Made by a program: the position numbers and the translations under genes. Below are positions 21,801-32,853 of a stretch of 64,000 bases of DNA, piece after piece. The notes beneath the pieces were generated by a model. That model had not been told where the DNA came from and did not search any database. It worked only from the letters and a program-made list of their open reading frames with translations. This DNA comes from Allodiplogaster sudhausi. Its lineage: Eukaryota; Nematoda; Chromadorea; Rhabditida; Diplogasteridae. The stretch spans positions 663,001 through 727,000 of the forward strand of contig CALZFC010000001.1 in NCBI GenBank assembly GCA_945643635.1, in the 5' to 3' direction. The first letter of the stretch is position 1, and every line of letters starts with the position of its first letter.

Positions 21801-22150
21801 TAATGCTAAATTGACATTAACCTTTAAAAAAAATATTCTTTTGCTCTGTTAGTTGGTTATTTTCTACGATATATTTTTTTGAAATATTTTTAATATTTTT
21901 TTTTATATCATTCATTATTGGCAAATAATAAAAGTACGAAAATGTTCTTCTATCGTGTTCTATTTAACTACTTTAACTGCTGCAGATTTTGAATGTGATA
22001 ATTTTTTTCTTTATTATTCCTTGAATATTTTCTTCTTATTTCTTTCATTACTGTATTTCCTCCACCCCCTTTCAGCTCATGTTCTGCATCTTCCTGCTCA
22101 TCCTTCTCTGCATTGTTGGAGTGACGCTGTACTTTATGGTGAAAAAATAA
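18869..22150 (+). pseudogene. Syntaxin (Qa-SNARE, STX7/12-like), probably disrupted
   Basis: The pieces follow syntaxin-7 order. About 18,869-18,944: FNSDADDVLVRTIRLNIQRL, start of the Habc domain. 19,385 to about 19,430: VRELESTVPSLND. 20,158-20,271: RQMKVQQERLSDDF, end of Habc. 20,512-20,643: a Q-rich linker. 21,265-21,356: AQLEQDIQDVNSIFSDLAS, first half of the SNARE motif. 21,707-21,751: LRQAVYYQTKTREKK. 22,076-22,150: a membrane anchor, LMFCIFLLILLCIVGV, then MVKK and stop. Such proteins drive endosome-lysosome fusion. The central SNARE layers are missing: exon 21,265 ends IVHKMFMW instead of the expected IVHEQGD. The correct VHEQGDTV words occur about 110 bases later in a GA-rich duplicate. 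The second Habc exon runs into a stop, and the third is not found. Disruption or misassembly is likely. Confidence 0.68.
20345..20500 (+). repeat. Poly-A and GA-rich intron
   Basis: A run of A (20,347-20,364) and purine-rich sequence ending in a GA microsatellite fill a syntaxin intron. The long open frame on the opposite strand across this region (20,326-20,847) is low-complexity and overlaps real exons, so it is not counted as a gene. Confidence 0.6.
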
Positions 22151-22860
22151 AACGGAGCTCGCTTTTCAAAATTTGAATTTGGCGCCAAAACTTTTTTTGC
22201 TCGAAAAGATTGACTCCATTCCTTTGGCTCTCTCTCATTTAACTTTATTTATCTCTTATTCTGTCTATACAATGCTTGAAAACAGACCATTGAGGGATAC
22301 TGTAGGAGAGCTTTGTTTTTTTGTTGTTGGTTATATACCTTACACAGAATAGTAGCAGCCTTGGCTATTATTTCTTTAAAAAAATTGCAAAAGCCGCCCA
22401 GAATTTTAACAATGGTCTTCCCATGTAAATCACACTTTTTCACTCGTCTATCGTTGCGCCTCACATTCTTGGTATTGTGTTTTAACATTGAAGTTCCTTT
22501 CCAGTGATATATGCCTAAGGTCCTGTACATAAGTACACTCTCTGTCGCACACACACACACTCTCTCTCTCTCTCTCTACTCTATCCTCTCTCTCTACTCT
22601 CTCCACTCTCTCTCCCTCCCTCTCCCTCGCTCTCTCTCCACTCTCTCCCCCCTCTCTCTTCCTTCCTCCCTCTCTCTCTCAAGTCCCCCTCTCTCTCTAT
22701 CTCTCGCTCATTCCCTCTCTCTATCTCTCTCTCTCACCATCAAAATTGCGGATTTATATGCAGTAACATGCACCTCTTCCCATATAAACTTCTAGAATTG
22801 AACAATACGACGTTGATTTTGCGCGTTCGTTACTCATTTACTGCATTCTTTGCACATTGG
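22151..22860. other. Intergenic region with CT microsatellite
   Basis: After the syntaxin stop, the interval holds AT-rich sequence and a 200-base CT-rich tract (about 22,548-22,735) preceded by a short (CA)n run. No coding exon is visible. Near 22,850 it becomes homologous to the upstream flanks of the other RPC6-like copies. Confidence 0.55.
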
Positions 22861-22999
22861 TTGTTTTTAAACGCTCTAAAAGTATTTTCCAGGTACTTCT
22901 AGTTACCTGTTCATGTGCTTGTTTTGCGTTTGATTCTTCAATTTTTGTCGTTTCTCGTCAATATTTGAAATAATAATATTTCCCGCCCATTTCCGAGCG

Positions 23000-23541
23000 A
23001 TGGAATCTCGTCTGCTGTCTCTGCTGGAGAAGCATCGATGAGGATAAGCTGATTGACTTTTTCCTCGGCAATGGCATCTCTGTTTCGACGACCGTCGAGT
23101 GAAGCGGGTTCAGGTTAGAGGAGAGAGAAAGAGAGAGAGAGGGAGAGAAAGAGGGAGAGAGAGAGAGAAGAGGGAGAGAGAGAAAGAGAGAGAGAGGAGT
23201 GAGAGAAAGAGGGAGAGAGAGTGAGAAAGAGGGAGATATAGGGAGAGAGAGTGAGATAGAGAGAGAAAGAGGGGGAGTGAGAGATAGAGAGAAAGAGAGA
23301 GAGAGAAAGAGAGGGAGAGAGAGAGAGAGAAAGAGGGAGAGAGAGAGAGAGAAAGAGGGGGAGAGAGAGAAAGAGGGAGAGAGAGAGAGAAAGAGGGAGA
23401 GAGAAAGAGAGAGGGAGAGAAAGAGGGAGAGAGAAAGAGAGAGAGAGAAAGAGGGAGAGAGAGAGAGAGAAGAGAGGGGGGGAGAGAGAGAGAGCGAGAG
23501 AAAGAGGGAGAGAGAACGAGGGAGAGAGAGAGTGAGAGACC

Positions 23542-23603
<62 letters not shown>

Positions 23604-24731
23604 GAGAGAAAGAGGGAGGGAGAGAGAGAGAGAGAGTGAGTGAGAGACCGATAGAGAGAGAAAAGTAAATGAGCATCATAGGGAAGGAAAGAAGAAGGCG
23701 TAAATGTTGAAGAAATATGTGTGTTACTTTTGAATGCTTGTTTTGACGCTAAAATTAGAAATGAAACGATTGCTACCGTAGCCACCAACTATTGCTGTGT
23801 TTGGACTTACCGTATGACGGTTTACTGACGGTTTCCCCACGCTTTTCCCTGAATCAGGGAATCTCTTCTCCTTGTTCAGTTTGGCAACACAGCCCGCGTG
23901 AAGGCGAGGGCGGCCGAGCTGGCCGGGCCGGCCGGGCTGGCTCTTGAGGAGAGCGTTCTCCACTCGCTCGTCATCGACGCCATAACCGGTGTCAACAAGG
24001 GCATCTCGATTCCTAAGCTGCGCGAGCAAAGCGAGCTCGGGCAACAACGGGCATGTTTTGGCGGAAAATTCAAATTTTTAATACCACTTTCACCACTTTA
24101 AGAAATTAGTCGTTATGTTCACTAATTAAAAGATTTAAAAGCATAAATAAAGATTACTTACAGATCTACGAAGTGCTCAAATCGCTCGAGCAGAAGAAGC
24201 TCATCAAAGTTGTCAAGGTACCCGTGTTCTAATAATTTGCCTATTTACTTTTCAAACGAGTTCACTTCATAACACATACATTAAATATTGTATTCTAAAC
24301 GATTTTATACTCTAAGCTTTTGGAGTTTGAGATGTATGTTATTTTTTATTTATTCTTAACATATTTATGTAAACATAGTTAGTACTTATGAAAAAACGTC
24401 TTGTTTTTCTCCTATTCTTGCAGTGATGATAATACTTACAACGTCTAAAAAGAATTTTTAATTAAAAATAAATTAACTGCAGTCAAAATATAAGTTGTTT
24501 TTGTTTATTTATTATAACTTTACTTTCCACTAGTTCGTTGGCACGAGGGAGTGGTGCTACATGCCGTAAGACGCGGTCGTGGACGCGAACTCCATCGACC
24601 CTGGGTTCGACGCGGAACGCGAGCGCTATGAGGAATTCATGTCGGCTCGTCAGCGCCACATGGAACGCACGATCAATACGGTGTATAAAGAAACTGGTCA
24701 AGACGACGAGGCTCATCAAGACGCTCGCTGA
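23000..24731 (+). pseudogene. RPC6-like pseudogene, distal copy
   Basis: Exon 1 (23,000-23,112) starts MESRLLSLLE but then has a deletion that shifts the frame before the EDK segment. Exon 2 (23,880-24,050) encodes GPAGLALEES and VNKGISIPKLREQ, and ends at a GC donor (gcatgt) where intact copies have GT. Exon 3 (24,164-24,217) encodes IYEVLKSLEQKKLIKVVK. Exon 4 (from 24,534) begins FVGTREWCYMP and meets an in-frame TAA at the tyrosine codon of the intact copy, then continues as a charged helix. The frameshift and stop make it a pseudogene. Intron 1 has expanded into 570 bases of GA repeat. Confidence 0.75.
23113..23680 (+). repeat. (GA)n microsatellite, 570 bp
   Basis: Nearly uninterrupted GAGAGA with AAAGAGGGAGAGAGA higher-order variants begins immediately after the exon 1 donor. 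The long serine/leucine-only open frames on the minus strand here are artefacts of the repeat. Confidence 0.9.
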
Positions 24732-24886
24732 CGTTGCGATTGATTAACTAAGTAATTAATTAGTTAATTGATGTATTTATTCACGTGACATGCACGTTGT
24801 ATGATACGGTATGTAAATAAACATGGAATATGGTATACATACATGGCAGTTTGGGCTCAAGATAAATCGAGTAGTCTATGACACAG

Positions 24887-25085
24887 TACATACATATATG
24901 ACGGTGCCAACTAAAAAAAACGGTCGTTTTTGCATTTTCGACTCGTTGTGCACACTTTTTTGGAGTACGCGTACTTTTTGACAAATTTGGCATATTCGTG
25001 TGGAATATTCCAAAAAAGTGTGCACAACGAGTCGAAAATACAAAAACGACCGTTTTTTTAGTTGGCACCGTCATATATGTATGTA
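24887..25085. mobile_element. TA-flanked palindromic MITE
   Basis: The arms tacatacatatatgacggtgc and the mirror image ending gcaccgtcatatatgtatgta pair over about 90 bases, including acggtcgttttt and tcgactcgttgtgcacac. The short centre contains the self-complementary word gtacgcgtac. The TA-rich flanks suggest a Tc1/mariner-type target. It could fold into a near-perfect hairpin. Half of it recurs at 195-337. Confidence 0.8.
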
Positions 25086-25452
25086 GATATATGCTATCAA
25101 TATAGCATATATCTGTCCAAATAATCATAACTGCCGCATTACGACTGATTGTGAGAACTAAATGTTTGGAGGCTTCGGGCATTTGCAGGGAAGCAGTTCC
25201 CACTACCACTTTAGCTGGTGTGTCGTTCAAAAACCTATAGCACGAGAAAAGAGATGCTATTTCAGCGCCAACGAGTTTTCGCTCCCTTACTTTTCTCTCT
25301 TCTCTCTCTCTCTCTCTCTCTCTCTACTCTTATGTCTTGTTCTCTTGCTAATTCCAGTATTATCAACTTCTTACGTACTCTCGGATCTTCACTAATGTTG
25401 GGTCTTTTTCTCTTTCTTTCTCCCCATTCTCCCACTTTCTCTCAACATATCT

Positions 25453-25489
<37 letters not shown>

Positions 25490-26551
25490 CTCTCTCTCTT
25501 TCTCTCTCTCTCTAGCTGTCATCCACTCTCTATCTTGCTGTGTTCAAACTGTTGAACTTAATGGCTGCAAGCGCATTTTTTCTTAAAGAAGGTACTTGCA
25601 GTATCACTTACTGTTAGCTTTTCAGCCTACCAGATGATAGCTCACGATTACTTTCAATTAATGGCGCTCATCCATTTCAGCCACAGTCCAATCCTTGGTC
25701 CCTTCTTTCTTGCTTCGAAAATAGCCGTTTTAAAGTGCACGAAACTCAGCCATAATCTATTTGAATGTTACTGACCTTCGAAGTCGCGCTTCTCTAAATT
25801 ATGTACATGCTCTGTCACCCTTCTCTCACCATCAGACAAAAAGGTGGGAAGTCAAGCTTGCGTTTTTGGCTCCTTTAAACAAATTGCAAACCGTAACTTA
25901 GGATGATGAGTATTAATTACCGCACAATAGATGCGTCGTTAGAATAGCAATATCAACAATATACATTTACTATGAGATGTGGAGCAATAATTATTAATGT
26001 CGAAAGCGTATCCATTTAAATTGCTTGACTAACGTTGTCCATCTAAGCTGCATTATTCGCTATTATGGAGAATGTAAAAAAAATGATAAGTATGTCTCTC
26101 ATATTCTTTCAATCGCTTTTTCTCAAATAAAAAGAAAATATGCACCTCCAAATATAGCACTTATCTTATCAGAAGAGCTTTTAGTGAGAAAACTGAAAAG
26201 AGATTCGGTTTCCCGCGTTCCTCTTGAAATCATTGCACTCTTCACGAACTACATACTTGCCCAATTTTTTTGCTTTAGCTGTCTACTTCTCTCTCCTCTC
26301 TTTCTCTCTCTCTCTCTTTTCTACTTCTCTCTGCTTCTTTTCTCTCTCTTCTCCCCCCCCCCCATACGTTCCCTTTTTAGCAAGTTGTTCATGTGCACGC
26401 GTCGCAGTTTTGACCGCACCGCTATACTTTTGGGCAGTTTTGCCGCACCGCTATAATCGATCATTTTGCTTATGTTAATAGTAATATATACTTGGAATGG
26501 ATATCTCTTTTTAAATTCCGTCGTTTTAACCTCTTATTTTGGATACATTAA
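25086..26551. other. Intergenic region, no gene recognised
   Basis: Contains two CT tracts (about 25,290-25,330 and 25,455-25,515), a further CT block at 26,290-26,360, a copy of a dispersed motif (25,831-25,880), and AT-rich filler. Open frames here are CT-driven or lack splice support. Confidence 0.5.
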
Positions 26552-27256
26552 ATGTCTACCAGAAAGATGTTCATACAACCGAAGACGCTAATTCTGCTCG
26601 TGTTTCTCCTTCTACGAGTGGACTCCTTTGACATTCGCCTTCACGATCACAAGTTCACTAAAGGTTCAAATGATAATTCGTTTAGTTTTTCTAAATAATT
26701 TGATAAGTGAATTAGTTAATTAATTACCTAATTAGGGTAATTAATTAACTAATTTACTTATCAAATTAATATTTATTACAAATGAATGCCCCTCGATTCT
26801 ACTGAAAATAGGAGACTGCATGATTAAGTTAATTAATAAATCAACTAATTAATTAATTAATTAATTACAATTAATAAAGGCCCTTCGATTCTTCTGATGA
26901 GTGGCGGCTGCATGACACTGCTCGATCAGTGGCAGGCGCGTGCGTCTTCAGTCAATGCATTCAAAGGATGCGTCAAGCTATTCGAGCAGGAAGACTGCGA
27001 GGTGAGGATGGAGATGGACAGAGAGAGAGAGAGAGTGGGAGAAAGAGAGAATAGAGAGAGGAGATAGAAAGAGATGATGGAAGGAAAAATGAGTGAGATC
27101 GGCAAAGAAAAGAGAGGTTTAGAGAGAGTAAGAGAGTATGAGAGAAAGAAAAAGAGATACAGCTAGGTTTGAAAGGGAGATAAAGAAAGAGAGATGAACA
27201 TGGAAAGTTGTAGGAAGTGTGGAGATAACAGGCGAGGGAGAGAGAGAGAGAGAGGT

Positions 27257-27297
<41 letters not shown>

Positions 27298-27406
27298 ACT
27301 AAACGTCTATATCCAGGGTGAGCCCGTTACGATTGCGAATGGAGGCCAGCACAATCTGGCTGACTTTGGTGTCGACGACAAGATTCGATCTCTAAGTGAC
27401 TGCTAA
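26552..27406 (+). CDS. Small secreted beta/gamma-crystallin-like protein
   Basis: Three exons join in frame: 26,552-26,663, 26,880-27,001 and 27,317-27,406, giving about 107 residues. The N-terminus is basic then hydrophobic (KTLILLVFLLLRVDS), a signal peptide. The mature part ends in a Greek-key-like pattern: residues near 75-107 read VKLFEQEDCEG, with the F-x6-G spacing of crystallin motifs, then HNLADFGVDDKIRSLSDC. Four cysteines could form two disulfides. One-domain secreted crystallin-like proteins occur in nematodes; their role is unknown, and lectin-like or antimicrobial roles are only guesses. Intron 1 contains palindromic ttaattaatta runs; intron 2 is a 300-base GA tract. Confidence 0.65.
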
Positions 27407-28051
27407 TGCTTTCGTTCCAGTATTAGATAAGTTTATAATCAACATCAATTAAAAGCAATAATAGTTTTTAAGCATGTTGTGAAAGAAATATACGGTCATT
27501 GTTGTCGCGTACATTTAATCCATATTTTAAGAGTGTAAACTTGCAAACCTCTTCTTATAAGAAGGCCCTTTGTTGACCAACTAGACGAATACTCAAGTAA
27601 ACCCGTCAAGACAACTTACTCAGGTTCAACAGGAATGACTTGTGTTGTCTTGGGTTTCGCGCATCATCATGGTGAATAAATAAATGATTCACTACAAACT
27701 ATCAGAGCTTTCATTACAGCACATTCTCTTTAAACATATATTTCGGCTTCGATATCAATGAAATGTTGCGGCAGATCTTTACTTGTTTACTGTACATTTT
27801 CCTCTTGTTCTTTTCATAACTATGTATATTCCATCGAGCATTCTCTTTATTCGTCAGTAATTAGCCATCGAGGTTTTTCAAAGTTCTAAGAAGGCCAAGG
27901 GAGTCGTCGATTCATGGGTGGTGAGTTAGTGAACAAGTTGATGGATCAGAGAAAGTGAAAGAAGACAGCGGAAGTAAGGAAGGCATGTTGCGTTTCAATC
28001 GATTTCCGCGCGCGCGAGAAACTTGGCCTTGGCGGGAAATTGAAATGACGC
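27407..28051. other. Intergenic region; left arm of the inverted duplication begins near 27,720
   Basis: From about 27,720, gene X's downstream flank is a diverged reverse complement of the end of the window (63,660-64,000). The shared words tcggcttc, gaatgctcgatgga and ggccttcttagaa are present in inverted order. Nothing coding is seen between 27,407 and 28,051. Confidence 0.55.
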
Positions 28052-30893
28052 CTAGCAGAGGCGGCAGATCTCGGCGATTCGCTTGGCGCGCTGCCGCTGC
28101 TCCTCCTGACGCGCTTCCCCTTCGGCCGCGTTGAGTGGGGGGAGGCTGAGAAGTGGGAAGGAGTACATTTACGGGATTCATATACGAGTGAATTTAAGTG
28201 ATTCATTCATATACATAATTATAATTTATAGTATAATTGGATACGCCAATTATACTGTAATTTATTCATACATACATACATATGTGAATGACTTAAATTT
28301 AATATAAATTATTTTGTAAATTATTTATTTATAGCTTTCTCTAAGGATATCAAGAAAAAGAAAGAAATTGTCACAAATACACATACACTACCTCTGTGTC
28401 GCCTTGCTCTGGAAGAGCGTTGCGGGACGCGTCGCGTGTCTCGTCGCGTGTCCCTCACCGGGGTCGCGGAAGGCGACGGGCCGCTCGCTCGCGCACAGCT
28501 TGTGCTTCGTGTCCCTGGCGTCGCCGCACGACGGGCGCAGGACGCTGAGCTCGAACCTCTAAGGAAATATATATTTTAAATTAATTTTTTTTATTATTTT
28601 TATATTATTCATATATATGTCTATTGGAAACCTGCGCCTTCTCCGGCTTGAAGTGCAGCTCGGGATAGATAAGATCGCGGATCCAGAGCACGAGGAAGGG
28701 AAGAGAAGAGAGCGGGCAGACGGCGACGGTCGTGCCTTAGGGTAAATAAATGAATGCATAAATAAACTTACAGTAGTGTACGATATATTTATGGTTAATT
28801 AGTTATAACCAATTAATCAAATTAATTAATTAATTTGTCAGCACCAAACGGCTGCCCATACGGCCGGCCGTGGTGCGCGTGCGAATCGGCGACGAGAAGA
28901 GTTGAGGTCGCGCGTTCGAAGGAGATGAGAATGGCACGCTCGAGGCAGAGGAGAACACAGAAGACGTGAGGGTCCGAGGCCGTCTTGGGGCTGAAATGGG
29001 GGAGAGAGGGACCGAAAGAGAGGGAGAGAGACAGAGAGAGAGGGAGACAAAGGGAGAGATTCAGAGAGGGACAGAGGAAGAGAGGCCGCCTTCGGGCTGA
29101 GACGGGGGAAGAGAGAGAGAGACCGAAAGAGAAAGAAAGAGAGAAAGAGAAAAAGAAAGAGAGAAAGAGAGAGGGGCAGGGTCGAAGAGAGGGACAGAGA
29201 AAGAGTGAGAGGGAGGCCATGGAGGGTATATGAATGGGCCTCTCACCTGTGAATGGCATTGTAGAGATGCGACGCGAGATGGTCGGTCACGAAACTGCCA
29301 ACCACCGAAATGTAGTACATCTGAGAGAGAGAGAATGAGAGAGAGAGAAAGAGAGAGGAGAGAGGACGAGAAAGTGAGAAAGAGATAATGAGGGAGTGAG
29401 AGTGAGTTGGAGCGAGAGAGAGAGAGAGTCTCTACAGCTTTATAGCTACACATTCGTGCTTCAGGCTTGCTAGATCCAAGGCAGTCGTATCCTCTTCATT
29501 CTACCGTACCTCCACACAAAGTCACATTACTCCTCAACCTCCTTGAATTCGGAGCGAGTGGCGAGAAGTGCGTCGGGGACGGTGAATTTGGCGCCCAGGC
29601 CACGGCGCCAGGTCGCAAGCGCCTCCGCGTGCAGCTCGTTGCCGTCCACGATCGCGTCCACCACCGCCGTCAGCAGGGAGGGAGGAGAGAGCTGGAGAGA
29701 GGGAGAGAGAGTGAGAGAGATGGAGAGAGCGAGGAAGAGAGGGGGTGAGAGAGAGGTAGAGGGTGAGAGAGGGAGAGTGAGAGAGAGAGAGGACAGTGAG
29801 AGAGTGAGAGAGAAAGAGAGAGTGAGAGAGAAGGAGAGACTGAGAGAAACGGAGAGAGGGAGAGAGAAAGGGGGGGGGGAGAGAGGTGAGAGGGAGAGAG
29901 AAATGGAGGAGTGAAACACCGGTCCCTGTCGCTCCATGACACTCGAGAACACGAGCCCGCCGACGCGGCTCTTCGTGCGAGGGATTGGCTAAAGAGGAAG
30001 CTGAGATAAATTCTTGATTAACTTCATTAATTAGTTTAAAAGGCAGTAATGTGTTTTTCCTTAAAAATGTTTCCTAAATTATAACTAATATGTTTTATAA
30101 GTTATTTATTCCTCGTTATAACATTATACTTTGGCAAAATCATGAAATAATTTCTTATGTGCTTTGCTGGATAAAAGCATTTTGCAAGTAATTTTGATTA
30201 CAAAAGTCACGTAGCCACACGGTTGACAATGTGACTTTTGTAATAGAAAATATTTTCACAACATTCTCTGACCAAGCTGGCGGCGGTCGCCGTCTCTGGC
30301 GCTGGCGACGGCGCGGGAAAAGGCACTTGGCGCTGGTGGAGGAGGACGCCGAGGCGGACGGCGATGACCGTGCAGGCCGAGGAGGAAGAGGCGCGGCCGC
30401 CGAGGCGCGATTGCGAGATGTGAAGGGGGAAGCGCCACGCCGTGATCGAGTGCTGGGAAGGGAAAAACAGCTGCTATTCTTGTCTTATAACACATTTTTA
30501 GTAGCTTCTTCAAAACTATATTTTAGTTATTTTGGGCAATTAAATAAATATTCATATTTATATTTTTTTGAAATATTTTAATAGTCTCTTCTTTTTTGAA
30601 GTTGTGATGATATTTTCGTGTCCAGCCCGATTGTATTTATTCTTTTTTTTTTGCCTTATGGAATTTGTTTGTGCCTCATTATAATATTATGCTGAAAAAA
30701 ATCAATATGGGAAAACTGTTTTAAAAAAGAGTGAATAACATTTGAGTTGCCCCACCTGAAAGAGACAAGCCGAAAAGCGCGGAACGAGCACGTCGACCAA
30801 GGGATCCGAGTCGGTGTCAAGGTTATCCGAGTTGAGGGACGAGGAGGGAAGGGAACGAGTGGAAGAGCACCGGCCACGAGCGCGCTGAGACAT
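28052..30893 (-). CDS. Gene X: putative papain-fold cysteine-peptidase-like protein, intact copy
   Basis: Nine minus-strand exons join in frame: 30,756-30,893, 30,273-30,452, 29,920-29,988, 29,539-29,691, 29,247-29,320, 28,845-28,990, 28,632-28,735, 28,392-28,558 and 28,052-28,145, giving 374 residues. I do not recognise it by name. Residues near 61-80 read SQSRLGGRASSSSACTVIAV, with Cys at about 73 in a small-residue turn before a helix. Residues 236-250 read LLVADSHAHHGR, followed by PYGQPFG. A nucleophile-like Cys followed by an Asp-x-His motif and a Gly-rich strand resembles the arrangement of C76-type tegument deubiquitinases and related papain folds. Peptidase activity is inference. A C-terminal basic coiled segment (residues about 345-374) ends AKRIAEICRLC. 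CT tracts precede most acceptors. Confidence 0.6.
29690..29915 (+). repeat. (GA)n tract in a gene X intron
   Basis: On the sense (minus) strand this is a CT tract between exons 3 and 4. It generates spurious frames on both strands. Similar tracts lie at 28,985-29,220 and 29,320-29,430. Confidence 0.75.
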
Positions 30894-31079
30894 TTGGAGA
30901 GGTGAGAGAGAGGGGACAGAGAGGGGAAGAGAAGGAGAGAGGAAGAGAGAGACGACCGGCCGGCCAGCCGAGTGCGAAAGAAAGTGACAAGTATTCATCC
31001 AGAAAGATATTAAAACAACGGCTTATTAATTTATGCAGTTTTAAATAGAAGTGCGCTCACATCAGAATCTCGAACAGCT

Positions 31080-32240
31080 TTGCATAGCCATTACGCTTAA
31101 CCTTTTTTAAAAAATATTTTATTGAAAATATCAAAAGATTGGGTGCAAGCTTTCTTGTAATGAACTTTATTGTATGAAAGCATTTTGATATTTATCGATT
31201 TTGATTTTCGTATTCACAGTCTTGATTATGAGAGTTCGTAGGACTCGCTTTTTGGAACTGTGACGTCATCGTAAAATATCCACCTGAGCGTCGATCTCTA
31301 CGAGCCGGCTCGCTTTCACAGCTCTCCGCAGGCGCTCACCCGACAGCGTCGCTTTGACCTTCCGAGGAGTCGCTGTTGTTTTTACTTTCCAAATAAATGT
31401 ATCATAAAAAAAATACTCTCTGTATTCATCTCTCAAGATTATTGAGGCAAGCAAGTGTTGTCGATTTGTGGAGATGGCCGTTCTGCTCGGACACAGACAG
31501 CGTTTTGCCGAGAAGCACCTGTGATCTTTCATTGGCCGAGAAATGGTATAAAAAACCGCGCAGCGCGACCGCAACGCGTTCTCTTCTTCAATTGGTCGAA
31601 ATTCATAGACCCAATCTTCGCTATCATCTTTATCAAGGTGCGCTGACATCTCAGTTGGTAGACTCACTCTGCTTTCACGGACCGAGCAGAAATCTCCTCT
31701 GGAACACCCACACGACATTCACCATTTTAGTAATAGAGTAAAATAAATACAACAAGCCATAAATTGGCCTTTTTTCCAGCTCCTTTATCTCCATTGGGGG
31801 CTCCTCTAATATCTTCAGGACAGGATGTAACCATGTATGAAGTGTGTAGTTGAGATTCTTACACCTTTTTCATGGCCTCACTTCTTCGTCCTCTCACAAT
31901 CAGTACAGTATTTTCTTTTGCAAACTAGTTTTTTTTTCTCTTGTTGTCTTCTGCTCGCCAGGCCTTTATTTTCTTGCATATTAGCTGTTTCGATGTGACT
32001 TAGAATAAATAAGTATACGAGCCACAAATCATCGTATGGGTTTTCAACGGTGTTCTTGCATCTAACCATAAGCAACAGTATTTTGCGTTTTTGTTGAATC
32101 AGCAATAATTTATGTACGTTTTATATTTGACTACTCTGAATTGTCTGAAAGGGCCGCTCCTTGTGTAGGGCAATCCTTTTTTTCTACTCACTATTTACAT
32201 ACGTCTCAGGTGTCCAATATCATATGACCAAAAATCATCA
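31080..32240. other. Region without a confident gene
   Basis: A minus-strand open frame of 150 codons (31,266-31,718) ends with a plausible helix (GERLRRAVKASRLVEIDAQV), but its N-terminal part has unusual composition and no recognised domain. I leave it unassigned. The rest is AT-rich. Confidence 0.35.
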
Positions 32241-32299
32241 AAAAAATTGATTGACCAAAAATCAAGGAGCCATCCGAGTCGCATTCTTCTCATATTATT

Positions 32300-32520
32300 C
32301 AGCTTCGTTGTGCACAGCGTTAGGGAGCTGCGGCGACAGAGCCGCGTGGTTCTCGCGACACCGACAGGGCGGACAATGGAACTCCTAATGGAGAACATCG
32401 ACGAAGAAGTGATTCTCGAAGGCCGCCCCTTTCTACGACTGCAGTGTGATGAAGCCAAATTAACGTCGTCGCTAAGCAGTCGAGTTGTCATCCTGTGCGG
32501 AAGCGTGCTGTATACGGTAT
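32300..32520 (+). CDS. Possible exon of an unknown protein
   Basis: After a cacag acceptor the frame reads VRELRRQSRVVLATPTGR, then MELLMENIDEEVILEGRPF and a segment rich in S and L, ending at a good donor (tatacggtatgt at 32,513-32,524). Composition looks like real protein, but no partner exons or family were recognised. The sequence just after the donor begins a 128-bp direct repeat that flanks the nearby LTR element. Confidence 0.35.
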
Positions 32521-32646
32521 GTAAATCTAAACAGTCAAATTTACATTTGCCTGAAATGAAGGGAGTTGTTAAGATGAGTCGTGCAAGCACCGCGAAGGCA
32601 TCACAAAGCAATTGTCCTGATGCTCCAGAAATAGTCATCATTATTA
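32519..32646 (+). repeat. 128-bp direct repeat, left copy
   Basis: Starts atgtaaatctaaacagtcaa and ends tcatcattatta. It differs at only a few positions from 34,725-34,852. It is far too long to be an LTR target-site duplication and directly abuts the LTR element on this side, within about 10 bases. Confidence 0.9.
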
Positions 32647-32853
32647 AGGTGATATTATGAAGGAGGCCCCTTTTCTTCTACAGTTTTATCCATGTTTTAT
32701 TGTCTTTAGTGCACCAGTTAGCTTTTATAAGGTGCATTTATTTTCTTCCTTGCGTAGTAATTATTTCGGTTTGTGACTTTTAGTGTGTGATTGCTTTATG
32801 GTGTCATTTTTATCATTCTTTATGTTTCTGGCTGGATTAGTGGTTAGGAGTTA

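Noticed and set aside
23110..23788. Very long Ser/Leu-only open frames
   Set aside because: They are translations of a (GA)n/(CT)n microsatellite. The same applies to frames at 18,136-18,618, 29,527-29,952, 53,172-53,790, 54,149-54,797 and 62,406-62,838, apart from the exons named.
31630..31710. tRNA-like stretch (tctcagttggtaga)
   Set aside because: It resembles an A box, but no T-loop, acceptor pairing or anticodon arm can be formed.
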